Shown here piece by piece: positions 52,236 through 61,470 of a stretch of 64,000 nucleotides of DNA. Both the position numbers and the translations under genes were made by a program. Under the pieces are notes generated by a model, which worked only from the letters and a program-made list of their open reading frames with translations, ran no database searches and had not been told where the DNA came from. The DNA is from CALINB01 sp938045325 (GTDB taxonomy: Bacteria; Pseudomonadota; Alphaproteobacteria; Rhodospirillales; CALINB01), in NCBI GenBank assembly GCA_038114465.1, contig JAYNQW010000011.1:48836-112835 (forward strand), read 5' to 3'. Position 1 is the first letter of the stretch; the number at the start of each line of letters is the position of its first letter.

Positions 52236-53612
52236 TTAAGCCGCCGATAATATCGACATCAATTCCTGAATGTCTTCGCCGCTGAGGGTTTCCAACCGGC
52301 TTCCCATTTCGATCACGCGTTCGATTTCGGCGTCCGTGAGTTTCAGCGCCAAGCAGGCGCGGACTTTGTCTAAGTGTTTTTCGGGCGGGATCGGGTCTTG
52401 GCCGAAGCAGCCGGGCGGGCCGTCGCTGCGAGTGATTTCGGATGTTCCGTCTTTCATTTTCGCTTCGACTTCCACATAGCGCTCGCCGAGCACGGCGGAG
52501 ATGTCGTCGCGTTTATTGTAGCGGACTTTGTCTAACATTCTTTCCATGTCCGGGGCGAAGCGCCGCTCGTCGGTGAAGCTATCCATGGTGATATCGCCGT
52601 CGAGCCAAGCCGCGGCTGCGACATATTGAAATGAAAACTTACCGGCGAGCCCGGAGTCGGGCGCCGGGCGATCGACATAATTGATGGGCGGCGCGTGCAG
52701 GGTCAACTCCTCAATGTGTTCCGGGTCATTAACTTTCGCGCGCGTGCCGAGGGTTGCATCGATGATGAAATGCGTCGCGTACTGGCTTGGGTACATTTTA
52801 ATGGCATAACCGGGATCGAGCACCTTGAGGGGTTCGCCATAGCTCAGCAAATGGTCCCAATCAAAATCGTTTATGTCGAAAAACGCACCGACGTAACCGC
52901 GCGGTGTTTCGAAAATTTTCGGATTGCCGGTAAAGCCGCGCGAAGCCAGCAGGGCGGATTCCAGACCGTTGGCACACGCAAGCCCGCAGTGCGTGCTTTT
53001 GGTGTGGGTGCCGGCGTTATCCCACACCCCGGCGGCGCGCGATGCTGCGATGCCGAACGCGTGGCACAGGGTGTCCGCATCGAGGCCGAGCAAATGCGCA
53101 GCGGCGACGGCCGAGCCCATCGGGCCGGTTGCGGCGGGAAAATGAAAAAAGTGAATACGGGTATCGAATTGCTTCGAGGCCTGACGGATGCGCCCCATCA
53201 TCTCGATGCCTTTGACGAACGCGGCGGCGATCTCGCGCCCGGGAAGTCTTTTGTGCTCGGCCAAGGCGAGGATCGCGGGCAGGCAGGTCGAAAGCTGATG
53301 ATTGACCGGCATCCACATGGCTTCGTAGTCGAGCACGTGCATGGCGGCGCCGTTGATGAGTGCTGCTTGATTGATCGACGTTTTGAAGCCGAGGCCGATC
53401 ACGCTCGCCTGTTCGGCCCCGCCGTATTCTTTCGCCTGTTCGGCGAGCAACACGGGCGGCTCCTCGAGTTGCGATCCGGCAAACGCAACCGCGACGCCGT
53501 CCAAAAACAATTGGCGCGCCGCGGCAATCGCGCCGTCGTTCAGGTCATCAAACGTGATGCCGGTGATGCGCTTGCAAAGATCACGCGTGACGTTATCGGG
53601 GATGGAAGTCAT
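52236..53612 (-). CDS. MmgE/PrpD family protein
   Basis: The 458-residue protein has the all-helical N-terminal domain of MmgE/PrpD (DGVAVAFAGSQLEEPPVLLA, ALINGAAMHVLDYEAMWMP, FPAATGPMGSAVAAAHLLGL and GIAASRAAGVWDNAGTHTKS) and a smaller C-terminal alpha/beta part. The family includes 2-methylcitrate dehydratase, immune-responsive-gene-1-type decarboxylases and unknown relatives, so the exact reaction is open. No other methylcitrate-cycle gene is present. It begins four bases after the ABC transporter stop, so they share an operon. Confidence 0.85.
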   Translation of the reverse strand: MTSIPDNVTRDLCKRITGITFDDLNDGAIAAARQLFLDGVAVAFAGSQLEEPPVLLAEQAKEYGGAEQASVIGLGFKTSINQAALINGAAMHVLDYEAMWMPVNHQLSTCLPAILALAEHKRLPGREIAAAFVKGIEMMGRIRQASKQFDTRIHFFHFPAATGPMGSAVAAAHLLGLDADTLCHAFGIAASRAAGVWDNAGTHTKSTHCGLACANGLESALLASRGFTGNPKIFETPRGYVGAFFDINDFDWDHLLSYGEPLKVLDPGYAIKMYPSQYATHFIIDATLGTRAKVNDPEHIEELTLHAPPINYVDRPAPDSGLAGKFSFQYVAAAAWLDGDITMDSFTDERRFAPDMERMLDKVRYNKRDDISAVLGERYVEVEAKMKDGTSEITRSDGPPGCFGQDPIPPEKHLDKVRACLALKLTDAEIERVIEMGSRLETLSGEDIQELMSILSAA

Positions 53613-53616
53613 GTGT

Positions 53617-55500
53617 TCACTCCGCCGCTTGGTCCGGGGCGGGTGGCGATGTTGGCGTGACCGTGGGGCCGAGGTCTTCCTCGACCTGGTTCAGCACTTC
53701 CTGCGCCTGCGCCGCTTCCTGTTGGCGGCGCCACATGGAGGCGTACTCGCCGTTCGCTTCGAGCAATGAGGTATGCGTACCGCGCTCGACGATCACGCCT
53801 TCTTTGAGGACGATGATTTCATCCGCCGTGATGACGGTGGAGAGACGGTGCGCGATCACCAACGTGGTGTGATTAGCCGAGACTTGATCGAGTGAGGCTT
53901 GAATTTCGCGTTCCGTGTGGGTATCGAGTGCCGAGGTCGCTTCATCGAACAGCAGGATCGACGGGCTTTTTAAGATCGTGCGCGCGATGGCGACCCGTTG
54001 CTTTTCGCCACCCGAGAGTTTGAGGCCGCGTTCACCGACCATGGACTGATAACCGTCGGGCAGGGTCATGACGAAGTCATGGATTCGCGCCATGCGGGCA
54101 GCCTCTTCCACTTCAGCCGGCGTCGCATCCGGGCGGCCATAGGCGATGTTGTAATAGACCGTGTCGTTAAAAAGCACGGTGTCTTGCGGCACCATGCCGA
54201 TGGCGGCGCGCAGGCTCGATTGGGTGACATCGCGGATGTCCTGGCCGTCGATGGATACATTTCCTTCCTGCACGTCGTAAAAGCGGAACAGGATGCGCGA
54301 GATGGTCGATTTGCCCGAGCCCGACGGGCCGACAATGGCAACTTTTTTACCCGGCGGCACACGAAACGACACATTCTTTAAGACCGGGCGTCGCGGGTCG
54401 TAGTGAAACGACACATTGTCGAAGTTTATATCGCCGCCGTTCACGGATAATGGTTTCGCGTCTGGTTTATCTTGAACTTCTTGTTCCTCGTCGAGCAGTT
54501 TGAACATGGCTTCGATATCGATCAGCGATTGTTTAATTTGCCGATAAACCATGCCGAGGAAGCTGAGCGGGATATAAAGTTGAATGAGGTAGGCGTTTAC
54601 GAGAACGAAGTCGCCGACGGTCATGGAACCGTTCTTCACGCCATAGCCGGCCATAATCATGACAATCGTGAGGCCGATGGAAATAATGACACCCTGGCCG
54701 ATGTTGAGAAGCGATAGCGTGGTTTTGCTTTTGACGGCGGCAATTTCATAATTGCGCAGGGATACGTCGTAGCGCCTGTCTTCATGCGCTTCATTGCCGA
54801 AGTATTTGACGGTTTCGTAATTAAGCAGGCTGTCGATGGCTTTTGTGTTGGCTTCGGAATCGGCCTCATTCATGATGCGGCGGAATTTAATGCGCCACTC
54901 GGTGATGGCAAACGTCCAATAAATGTAACCGGTGATGGTGACGAATGTGATGACGGCGAACCAAACATCATAGAGATACCAAAGCACACCACAGACGAAT
55001 ACCACTTCGAGTAATGTCGGAATGACACTGAAGGCCATAAAACCGAGCATAAACTCGATGCCTTGGGTGCCACGTTCAATGGCGCGGCTGACGCCACCGG
55101 TTTTGCGGTCCAAGTGAAATCGCAGTGATAGTTTGTGCAGGTGGTTAAATGTTTTATGGGCAATTTTGCGGATTGCTCGTTGCGCGACTTTAGCAAAGAC
55201 GGCATCACGTAACTCGCCGAAGGCTTGTGCTAAGACTCGGGCAACACCGTAGGCAATCAAGAGTGCAATTGGCACGACGATAATGGCGGCGTCCGGCTTC
55301 GTGATGACGTCGACGGCTTGTTTATAAAAGATCGGTACATAGACGTTGATGGCCTTGGCGGCGACGAGGAAGATCATCGCCCAGACAACGCGGGCGCGTA
55401 GGCCGAACTCGCCCGCCGGCCATAGATAAGGCAATAGCGTGCGGATGGTCTTGATATCGGCTTTGGCGCCCTCGGGCGCGACATAACGTTGTTTCGGCAT
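53617..55500 (-). CDS. Atm1-type ABC exporter (fused permease-ATPase)
   Basis: The 627-residue half-transporter has six membrane helices, then an ATPase domain with Walker A in VAIVGPSGSGKSTISRIL, signature KLSGGEKQRVAIARTIL and Walker B in ILLFDEATSALDTHTERE. The permease part contains the Atm1/HMT1-like RKTGGVSRAIERGTQGIEFM and ALNYETVKYFGNE-like segment NYETVKYFGNEAHED, which mark the ABCB7/Atm1 group that exports glutathione-linked sulfur or metal compounds. A role in Fe-S or metal homeostasis is plausible. It follows the small CMD-family gene by 25 bases. Confidence 0.9.
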   Translation of the reverse strand: MPKQRYVAPEGAKADIKTIRTLLPYLWPAGEFGLRARVVWAMIFLVAAKAINVYVPIFYKQAVDVITKPDAAIIVVPIALLIAYGVARVLAQAFGELRDAVFAKVAQRAIRKIAHKTFNHLHKLSLRFHLDRKTGGVSRAIERGTQGIEFMLGFMAFSVIPTLLEVVFVCGVLWYLYDVWFAVITFVTITGYIYWTFAITEWRIKFRRIMNEADSEANTKAIDSLLNYETVKYFGNEAHEDRRYDVSLRNYEIAAVKSKTTLSLLNIGQGVIISIGLTIVMIMAGYGVKNGSMTVGDFVLVNAYLIQLYIPLSFLGMVYRQIKQSLIDIEAMFKLLDEEQEVQDKPDAKPLSVNGGDINFDNVSFHYDPRRPVLKNVSFRVPPGKKVAIVGPSGSGKSTISRILFRFYDVQEGNVSIDGQDIRDVTQSSLRAAIGMVPQDTVLFNDTVYYNIAYGRPDATPAEVEEAARMARIHDFVMTLPDGYQSMVGERGLKLSGGEKQRVAIARTILKSPSILLFDEATSALDTHTEREIQASLDQVSANHTTLVIAHRLSTVITADEIIVLKEGVIVERGTHTSLLEANGEYASMWRRQQEAAQAQEVLNQVEEDLGPTVTPTSPPAPDQAAE

Positions 55501-55525
55501 GGTTTAAATATAAGGCAGGTTGGGA

Positions 55526-55852
55526 CTATGCGCTATCGCCGAGCACGTCCGTCGCGGCCAGGGCCGCCGTCATCGAGGCGGGGATGCCCGCGTATAACGC
55601 CAGGTGGGTAATCATTTCGCCGATCTCCTCTTCGGTGACGCCGTTGTCAATTCCTCGGGTCACATGATTGCGGAATTGCTTTTCATGCCCCATGGCGAGG
55701 AGAGCCGCCAACGTGATAAGGCTGCGCTCGCGCCGCGTGAGACCGGGCCGTTGCCACATGTCGCCATAGACGACTTGTTCGGAGATTTCGGCGAGCTTGG
55801 GGACAAAATTGCGGACCTTTTCACGGTCGTTCGATTGAGGAATAGTCGTCAT
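55526..55852 (-). CDS. Carboxymuconolactone decarboxylase family protein
   Basis: The 108-residue protein is a compact helical CMD domain: VVYGDMWQRPGLTRRERSLI, TLAALLAMGHEKQFRNHVTR, GIDNGVTEEEIGEMITHLAL and YAGIPASMTAALAA. Such proteins are gamma-carboxymuconolactone decarboxylases or AhpD-like redox proteins; the CxxC of AhpD is absent. ATG 55852 has AGGA nearby. It heads the CMD-ABC-PrpD operon and is divergent from the TauD-family gene. Confidence 0.88.
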   Translation of the reverse strand: MTTIPQSNDREKVRNFVPKLAEISEQVVYGDMWQRPGLTRRERSLITLAALLAMGHEKQFRNHVTRGIDNGVTEEEIGEMITHLALYAGIPASMTAALAATDVLGDSA

Positions 55853-55951
55853 ATGGGTGTCCTTTTTCCTAGGGCGTTTCAAATCATTTGATTTGAAATC
55901 ACTATAACCCGTGGGCGTTGCAGCGGCGGCTTTTTTCGGCATAATGGCGCC

Positions 55952-56851
55952 ATGGTTCAGCCGCAAACAATTCAGCATGATTTTAAAACCCTTCGGGTTA
56001 CGCCCGTGGCTGGCGCGTTGGGCGCGGAAATCAACAATGTCGACCTGGCGGCTCTCGATGATAAAACCTTCGCTGAAATCTATCAGGCGTTGCTCGATCA
56101 TCAGGTACTGTTTTTCCGAGATCAGGATTTGACCCCGGAACAATACCGGGCCTTCGGCCAGCGCTTCGGCACGTTGAAGAAATTTCCACCGGAACTGTTC
56201 ACAAAAATCCGCGGCGAGGCGGATTATGTTGCCGGTTTCGACGATGTGATGGAGTTTCACAAAACCAAAGAGGCGAAAGAAAATGTCGGCGGACGGTGGC
56301 ATGCGGATTTGGAGCACACGGACGCGCCGCCGAAATTTACGATACTTTATGGGCGCCTGATGCCGCCCGCTGGCGGCGATACGATGTTTTCCAATCAGTA
56401 CATGTCGTATGAAGCGTTATCGGACGGCATGAAGGAGATGCTCGGTAAAATGAACGCCGAGCATACCGATATCGTGTTCGACGAAGAGGTGATGCTGCAA
56501 CGGCTGCGCGATCCGAATGCGCGCCCGAATTACGATTTGTCACAGCGCAAAAACACGACAAACTATCACCCCGTGGTATGCACCCATCCGGAAACTAAGC
56601 GTAAGTTGCTGTATGTCAGCACCATGTACACGACCCATTTCGAGGACATGACCCGTGAAGAGAGCCGGGGCTTACTTGACTATCTTTTCAACCATATGGC
56701 GAAGCCGGAATTTACTTGCCGGTTCCGTTGGGACGAAAACTCGATTGCGGTGTGGGACAACCGCTGCGTTCAACACTATGCGCTGAACGATTACCCCGGC
56801 GAAGAACGCATCATGCACCGTATGACCGTCGAAGGCGACAGGCCCGCTTAA
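55952..56851 (+). CDS. TauD/TfdA-family Fe(II)/2-oxoglutarate dioxygenase
   Basis: The 299-residue dioxygenase has the iron ligands HxD in GGRWHADLEHTDAPP and the distal histidine in ERIMHRMTVEG, whose following arginine would bind 2-oxoglutarate. Family segments VTPVAGALGAEINNVDLAAL and LDHQVLFFRDQDLTPEQYRA are present, as is WDNRCVQHYALNDYPGE. The substrate is unknown; sulfonates such as taurine and phenoxy acids are typical of the family. It is divergent from the CMD gene by about 100 bases. Confidence 0.9.
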   Translation: MVQPQTIQHDFKTLRVTPVAGALGAEINNVDLAALDDKTFAEIYQALLDHQVLFFRDQDLTPEQYRAFGQRFGTLKKFPPELFTKIRGEADYVAGFDDVMEFHKTKEAKENVGGRWHADLEHTDAPPKFTILYGRLMPPAGGDTMFSNQYMSYEALSDGMKEMLGKMNAEHTDIVFDEEVMLQRLRDPNARPNYDLSQRKNTTNYHPVVCTHPETKRKLLYVSTMYTTHFEDMTREESRGLLDYLFNHMAKPEFTCRFRWDENSIAVWDNRCVQHYALNDYPGEERIMHRMTVEGDRPA

Positions 56852-56983
56852 GCGCGCCACAAAAAACTGCAAAAGTTTTTGGTGAAAATTCATCGCTCGT
56901 TAACCGTAAACCGGTTGAGCGTTACGATTTTATGGCGTCTTGATTAACCGGGCGTTTACCGCTCTTGGAGTAGTCTCCCGCCC

Positions 56984-57205
56984 ATGCTCAAGGGGGATCC
57001 AGGGATTTCCGACGCCGATATTTTTCACACGGCCAGTCGGTTGATTGAACGCTATGGCCACGATGCCGTAACGGTGGCGGGCATGCGCGCGGAAGAATTG
57101 CTGACGGACGGGAATATGGATGGTTACCGAATGTGGAAACGCGTCGGTATGGTCATCGACGACATGTGTACCGCCGGCGCCCCGGAGGGCGCCAACGTCC
57201 ACTAA
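56984..57205 (+). CDS. Small conserved-type protein (DUF6961-like)
   Basis: The 73-residue protein reads SDADIFHTASRLIERYGHDA, then AGMRAEELLTDGNMDGYRMW and RVGMVIDDM. This helical pattern, with a DADI start and an MRA...L..G....W.R core, is one I recall from small alphaproteobacterial proteins of unknown function. It lacks a signal or membrane segment. The ribosome-binding site before ATG 56984 is weak. Confidence 0.6.
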   Translation: MLKGDPGISDADIFHTASRLIERYGHDAVTVAGMRAEELLTDGNMDGYRMWKRVGMVIDDMCTAGAPEGANVH

Positions 57206-57229
57206 TATCATCTGTAAAATCTTAGAAAT

Positions 57230-57445
57230 TTAATGCTGGTAGCGGGCTTGCGAAGAAAGCTCGCAGAGCTTGACGATGTCGCTTTCGCGCTCGAACTTCA
57301 CCTTGATGTTGATTTTACTGTAGTCTTCGTTCATGCCGTCGAGCTCGAGGTTCCATTTGCCTTCGCAGTGACTCGCCAGCCAATTTTTCACATGATCGAT
57401 GGGTTCATCAGTCAAGTAGTGAACGTCGTATACCATTTCCTCCAT
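57230..57445 (-). CDS. Small hypothetical protein
   Basis: The 71-residue protein starts MEEMVYDVHYLTDEPIDHVK and contains a mixed alpha/beta pattern (WLASHCEGKWNLELDG and KINIKVKFERESDIVKLCEL). ATG 57445 has AGGAG eight bases upstream, which outweighs an in-frame ATG at 57532 that would add 29 residues. I do not recognise a domain. It converges on the previous small gene. Confidence 0.6.
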   Translation of the reverse strand: MEEMVYDVHYLTDEPIDHVKNWLASHCEGKWNLELDGMNEDYSKINIKVKFERESDIVKLCELSSQARYQH

Positions 57446-57532
57446 GGCCGAACTCCTGAGTTTTAATTTGCCGGACAATTCTTGCCAGGCTGTTCCGATT
57501 TGACGGATTCGTTGTTTCAGGGTGTCGAGCAT

Positions 57533-57898
57533 GCCGGTCAGTCGTTAACAAAAGGCAAAGGAAAAGAAGGTGCCGTCCTTGAAATCATGGACAGAGACAG
57601 GACGTGCATTTAACGCAATGCAAACGGCCTAAAGGCGACGATGGTTTCCGAGCGGCGTCTTTTTCGGAACCCCAACATACGCGCTATACGATGGATCAAT
57701 TGCCACCACATGATGTGTTTACTCCCAGGTGTTGTTATACGAACGAGGTAATTTTAGGACCCGGCCCGGGAGAGTCTAGATAGATATTGTAGTCTTTGCA
57801 CTTGACGCTACAGAATGTTGTGGAAGCCGTTAACTTATGATTCGAGCGCGGCTAAAAGACCTGGAAATCCGCAAATTTATCACGGCTATTCATAAAGA
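57533..57898. other. Intergenic stretch without recognised genes
   Basis: About 360 bases between the small gene at 57230 and msrA hold no reading frame with a plausible start and no RNA gene that I can recognise. A TTGACG at about 57800 could be part of a promoter, but no good -10 follows. Confidence 0.5.
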
Positions 57899-58357
57899 TT
57901 AACGACGGCCCATCTTTTCAAAATATTGCTGATGGTACTCTTCAGCCGGCCAAAATCTCGCCGTCGGCTCGATTTGGGTCACAATCGGGTCTCGGAATTG
58001 CCCTGATTCGTCGAGGGCCTTGAGGGCCACTTCGGCTTGTTTTTTCTGCGCATCATTGTGCGGAAAAATCGCCGAGCGGTATTGCGTGCCGATATCCGGG
58101 CCTTGGCGGTCCTTTGTCGTCGGGTCATGCAGGCCCCAAAATATGCCGAGCAGCTTCGTGTAGGTCACTTGATCGGGATCGTATTCGAGCTCGACCGCTT
58201 CGGCATGGCCGGTGGTTTTCGAGCAGACCTCTTCGTAGGTCGGGTTGTCCGTGGTGCCGCCGATGTAGCCGACCTGGGTTTTGGTCACGCCCGGGACTTG
58301 GCGGAAGGTGTGTTCGACGCCCCAAAAACAGCCGGCGGCAAAAGTGGCTTTTTCCAT
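57899..58357 (-). CDS. msrA: Peptide-methionine (S)-S-oxide reductase
   Basis: The 152-residue enzyme reduces methionine-S-sulfoxide in proteins. The catalytic motif is FAAGCFWGVEHTFR. Other family segments are GYIGGTTDNPTYEEVCSKTT, GHAEAVELEYDP, FWGLHDPTTKDRQGPDIGTQ and YRSAIFPHNDAQ. It is one of the shorter cytosolic forms without a C-terminal resolving-cysteine tail. It follows the MFS genes on the same strand by about 70 bases. Confidence 0.95.
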   Translation of the reverse strand: MEKATFAAGCFWGVEHTFRQVPGVTKTQVGYIGGTTDNPTYEEVCSKTTGHAEAVELEYDPDQVTYTKLLGIFWGLHDPTTKDRQGPDIGTQYRSAIFPHNDAQKKQAEVALKALDESGQFRDPIVTQIEPTARFWPAEEYHQQYFEKMGRR

Positions 58358-58426
58358 GACGATATCCTTATTGCGCTTTTAGCCTGTATCAAGATTGTAC
58401 CGGAAAGTTCAACTTTCAAGCGTTGA

Positions 58427-59656
58427 TTACGGTTTGGCGGCCTGTTGCCCCGGATCGACCTTTGGCAGCATAAAGACAATTAAATTCGAGACCAGAATCA
58501 TCCCGGCGATGAAGTAAAACACATAAATAATGCCGTAGATGTCCATGATGGCGCCGCCGATCAGCGGGGTTGCCGCGCCGAATATCGATTGAATGCCGAA
58601 CATCAAACTGGTCGCAGAGCCAGCCATGTTATCCGGAACTAACGCCATCAGCCAGCTGTGCACCACGGGGCGGATGGCATACAGGCAAAAGCCCAGCACG
58701 GCGATGCAGGTAATATAGATCAGTTCGTCGCTAACGAATGTCAGCCCGGCAATGATCAATGTCGATGCCGTCAGGCCCATCATGACGATGGGGCGCACGC
58801 CGACTTTATCGGACGCGGTGCCGGCAATGACGCTCGCAAACACACCGGTCAATTGCATGGCCGTCATATTCGTGCCCATGAAGACAGAGCTCGTTTTCAT
58901 GACTTCAACGAGATAGATGGGAATAAATGTGAAGAGACCAACTTGCGCTGATGTTCGGAATGCCGCCATGAGGCAAAGCCCAACAACCGCTTTGTCTTTG
59001 ATCATGATTTTAAGACCGGTGACATAATCGGCGGCGCCGACTCCTTTTTTGGGCCCGTCTTGTGTCACCTTGTCTCTCGGTAAAACGATGATGATGAGCA
59101 AGAGGCCAACCAAGAAGACTGGCAAGGAACTGATCACCGCTGTTTCCTGCCAGGAAAACCAAACCAGTAAAAGCCCCGCAACGAATGGTGCGACGGCATC
59201 GCCAAGGTTTGCCCCTGACGCGTGAATAGAAAGGACATAACCACGATTGTTCGGATAAAGCCTTGATAAAAATGAAATTCCCGCCGGGTGCCAAATATTA
59301 TTGGCAACACCCATCAGCGCCATCATCGCAGCCATAATGACGTAGTTCGCCGTAAAGCCGAAAACCAGCAACCCGGCACCACCAATAGCGACGGCAATGA
59401 TTTGGAATAAGGCGCGACGTCCGGTGATGTCGATGGCTGGCCCGCTAACAACGTTTGTTAATGCCGATACCAGGTGGAAGATCGAGACCAGCGCACCAAC
59501 TTGCACACCTGTAAGGCTCATATCCTGTCGGATATACGGGAGCAGCACCATCACGGTCATGGCGAACCAGTGAATGGCGCCGTGGCCCAAGCCGACCATA
59601 TAAACCGGGGCCTGGCCTTTCAGCCTGAAGGGTTGGAGCGTTTCTGGGTTAGCCAC
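58427..59656 (-). CDS. MFS transporter (second of a tandem pair)
   Basis: The 409-residue major-facilitator protein has about twelve membrane segments. Its N-terminus reads VYMVGLGHGAIHWFAMTVMV, and the sixth loop has LPRDKVTQDGPKKG. It is a paralogue of the gene at 59672 with aligned GHGAxHWF, VVHSWLM and IIYVFYFIAGM elements. The substrate is unknown; the layout recalls the fosmidomycin-resistance-like group of exporters. The gap to the upstream paralogue is 15 bases. Confidence 0.85.
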   Translation of the reverse strand: MANPETLQPFRLKGQAPVYMVGLGHGAIHWFAMTVMVLLPYIRQDMSLTGVQVGALVSIFHLVSALTNVVSGPAIDITGRRALFQIIAVAIGGAGLLVFGFTANYVIMAAMMALMGVANNIWHPAGISFLSRLYPNNRGYVLSIHASGANLGDAVAPFVAGLLLVWFSWQETAVISSLPVFLVGLLLIIIVLPRDKVTQDGPKKGVGAADYVTGLKIMIKDKAVVGLCLMAAFRTSAQVGLFTFIPIYLVEVMKTSSVFMGTNMTAMQLTGVFASVIAGTASDKVGVRPIVMMGLTASTLIIAGLTFVSDELIYITCIAVLGFCLYAIRPVVHSWLMALVPDNMAGSATSLMFGIQSIFGAATPLIGGAIMDIYGIIYVFYFIAGMILVSNLIVFMLPKVDPGQQAAKP

Positions 59657-59671
59657 GGACGTTGCCTTTAA

Positions 59672-60904
59672 TTATTCAGGTTTGAGTGCCGCCTTGGGCA
59701 TGATCAGGACGGATGCGTTGGCGAACAGCATCATTAACGCGATGAAGTAGAAAACGTATAGCAAGCCATAAACATCGGCAATGATGCCGCCGACGAGCGG
59801 TATAATTGTCGAGAGCAGTGTTTGCGTGCCGAACATGAGGCCGGTGGCGGACGCGCCCATATCCTGTGGCGTGACATCCATCATCCAGCTGTGAACGACG
59901 CCACGGGTCGAGTAAAGCGCAAACCCGAGGATGGAAATGCAGATGATGTATATCAGCGAGTCGGTGACGAACGTGATGCCGATGGTCATGATCGTCGTGA
60001 GAGTCAGGCCGAACATGACGACGGGGCGCCGGCCGATGTTATCGGATAAAATGCCGGCGATCGCCGTGGCAATCAAGCCACCGATCTGCATGATCGTAAT
60101 CGTTGTCCCCATTTCGATTTTGCTGAAATCCAATTCATTGATGAGGTACAACGGCAAGAACATCAAAAAGCCGTTGATGGCCGTCGCGCGGAAGCCTGCG
60201 ATGAGGCATAAGCCGACAACGGCGCGCTCTTTTAAAATGCCTTTCAAGCCCGCGACGTAGTCACTGAGGTTCATACCGTTTTTGTCTTTGCCATCGGCGG
60301 CCCGCCGGGCCGAGTTTTCCTTCGGTAACAGGAAAATAAGTATGCAAGCGGCGATGATGAAGATGGGAACCGCATTCGCAATCGCCGTCGTTTGCCAGGT
60401 GCCGAGCCAGGTGAGCATGACGCCGATAACGAAAGGAGCGGCAAGATCACCGACGCTGGCGCCGATGGCGTGAATGGAAAGCACATACCCTTTGTTGTCC
60501 GGAAACAGGTTCGATAAATAGGGGATAGCCGCCGGATGCCAAAGGAAGTTGGACGCTCCGATCATGGCCGCCAATACGCACAGCATCCAATAGGCATCGC
60601 TCATGCCGATGAGGACCAGCGTACTTGCGCCGGCGGTTAGAGAAATCACCTGAAATAGAACCCGCCGCCCGGTGATATCGATGAGGGCGCTGCCGCCAAG
60701 GTTCACGATGACCGATGTTGCCATCAGGATCGTGCCAAGCAAGCCGACTTCGAAATAGCTGAGGCCGAGACTTTTTTGGATAAACGGCATCAGGATAAAG
60801 AACGATGCCTTGAACCAATGTGTTGCACCATGGCCTGAAGCAACCAATAGGGCGGTGCCTTGGCCTTTCTGGCGAAAGCCTGAGGTGAGATCAAGTCCGG
60901 TCAT
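59672..60904 (-). CDS. MFS transporter (first of a tandem pair)
   Basis: The 410-residue major-facilitator protein with about twelve helices begins with a short cytoplasmic tail, then ALLVASGHGATHWFKASFFI. Later segments are SALIDITGRRVLFQVISLTA, LFPDNKGYVLSIHAIGASVG and RGVVHSWMMDVTPQDMGASA. It aligns throughout with the adjacent 58427 gene, which shows an old duplication, since many residues differ. The substrate is unknown. Confidence 0.85.
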   Translation of the reverse strand: MTGLDLTSGFRQKGQGTALLVASGHGATHWFKASFFILMPFIQKSLGLSYFEVGLLGTILMATSVIVNLGGSALIDITGRRVLFQVISLTAGASTLVLIGMSDAYWMLCVLAAMIGASNFLWHPAAIPYLSNLFPDNKGYVLSIHAIGASVGDLAAPFVIGVMLTWLGTWQTTAIANAVPIFIIAACILIFLLPKENSARRAADGKDKNGMNLSDYVAGLKGILKERAVVGLCLIAGFRATAINGFLMFLPLYLINELDFSKIEMGTTITIMQIGGLIATAIAGILSDNIGRRPVVMFGLTLTTIMTIGITFVTDSLIYIICISILGFALYSTRGVVHSWMMDVTPQDMGASATGLMFGTQTLLSTIIPLVGGIIADVYGLLYVFYFIALMMLFANASVLIMPKAALKPE

Positions 60905-61216
60905 GGTTAATAAAAAAGGTTAATGGAAACGCCTGCCAAACTACCCCGTAATCCTTTGATCACAAAGGGCTAATTCGTCCTATATTTTCATATTCGTTTT
61001 ATTGACGCGGTGGACTCGCGTGATTTACGATGGGGTCCATAAAACGAGGATAACAAGACAAACATAAAGACCAATAAATAAGTGCCAGAATGGGCGCTTG
61101 AGGAACTTAATCTGGGCTTTGTTTCTCAGGGACGGCGCAAGATAAAAAGACTGCGTGAACAAGGCTCGTCAGGAGCTGTGAGTTAGAAACTCATCAGACC
61201 TGAGGTTAAGGATAAG
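60905..61216. other. Intergenic stretch without recognised genes
   Basis: About 310 bases separate the MFS gene from a small membrane-protein gene. A TTGACG at 61002-61007 lacks a convincing -10 at the right distance. No RNA gene or long frame is recognised. Confidence 0.45.
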
Positions 61217-61420
61217 ATGGTGTCGAACTTTTTAATGGTGATTCTCGCCATCACGGCGTTGGTCGGGGCTTTGCTCGTCTTCAAAGTCGCCATCAACATG
61301 GGTAATAAAATGAAGGAATTTAATGAATTCCTTGAAAAGAATAAAACCCTGGCCGGTAAGCCGAGCAAGAAAAACACAAGCGGTGCCGCGCGCAATTTCG
61401 CGCCGTCTCAATTTTCGTAA
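61217..61420 (+). CDS. Small single-pass membrane protein
   Basis: The 67-residue protein has one N-terminal helix (NFLMVILAITALVGALLVFK) followed by a basic, helical tail (KMKEFNEFLEKNKTLAGKPS). AAGGAT precedes the ATG by about five bases. No family is recognised. Confidence 0.6.
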   Translation: MVSNFLMVILAITALVGALLVFKVAINMGNKMKEFNEFLEKNKTLAGKPSKKNTSGAARNFAPSQFS

Positions 61421-61470
61421 ATTTTCCGCAACATTTGCCGGAAACGATACGCTGACATGTTTAGTGCCTC

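Noticed and set aside
52695..53660. Long open frame (321 codons) on the plus strand
   Set aside because: It is antisense to the MmgE/PrpD gene, which has clear family motifs over the same bases; the antisense translation has no domain and an implausible composition.
61002..61030. TTGACG-based promoter before the small membrane-protein gene
   Set aside because: The hexamer at the proper distance (TTACGA) is a poor -10, so the call rests on one half only.
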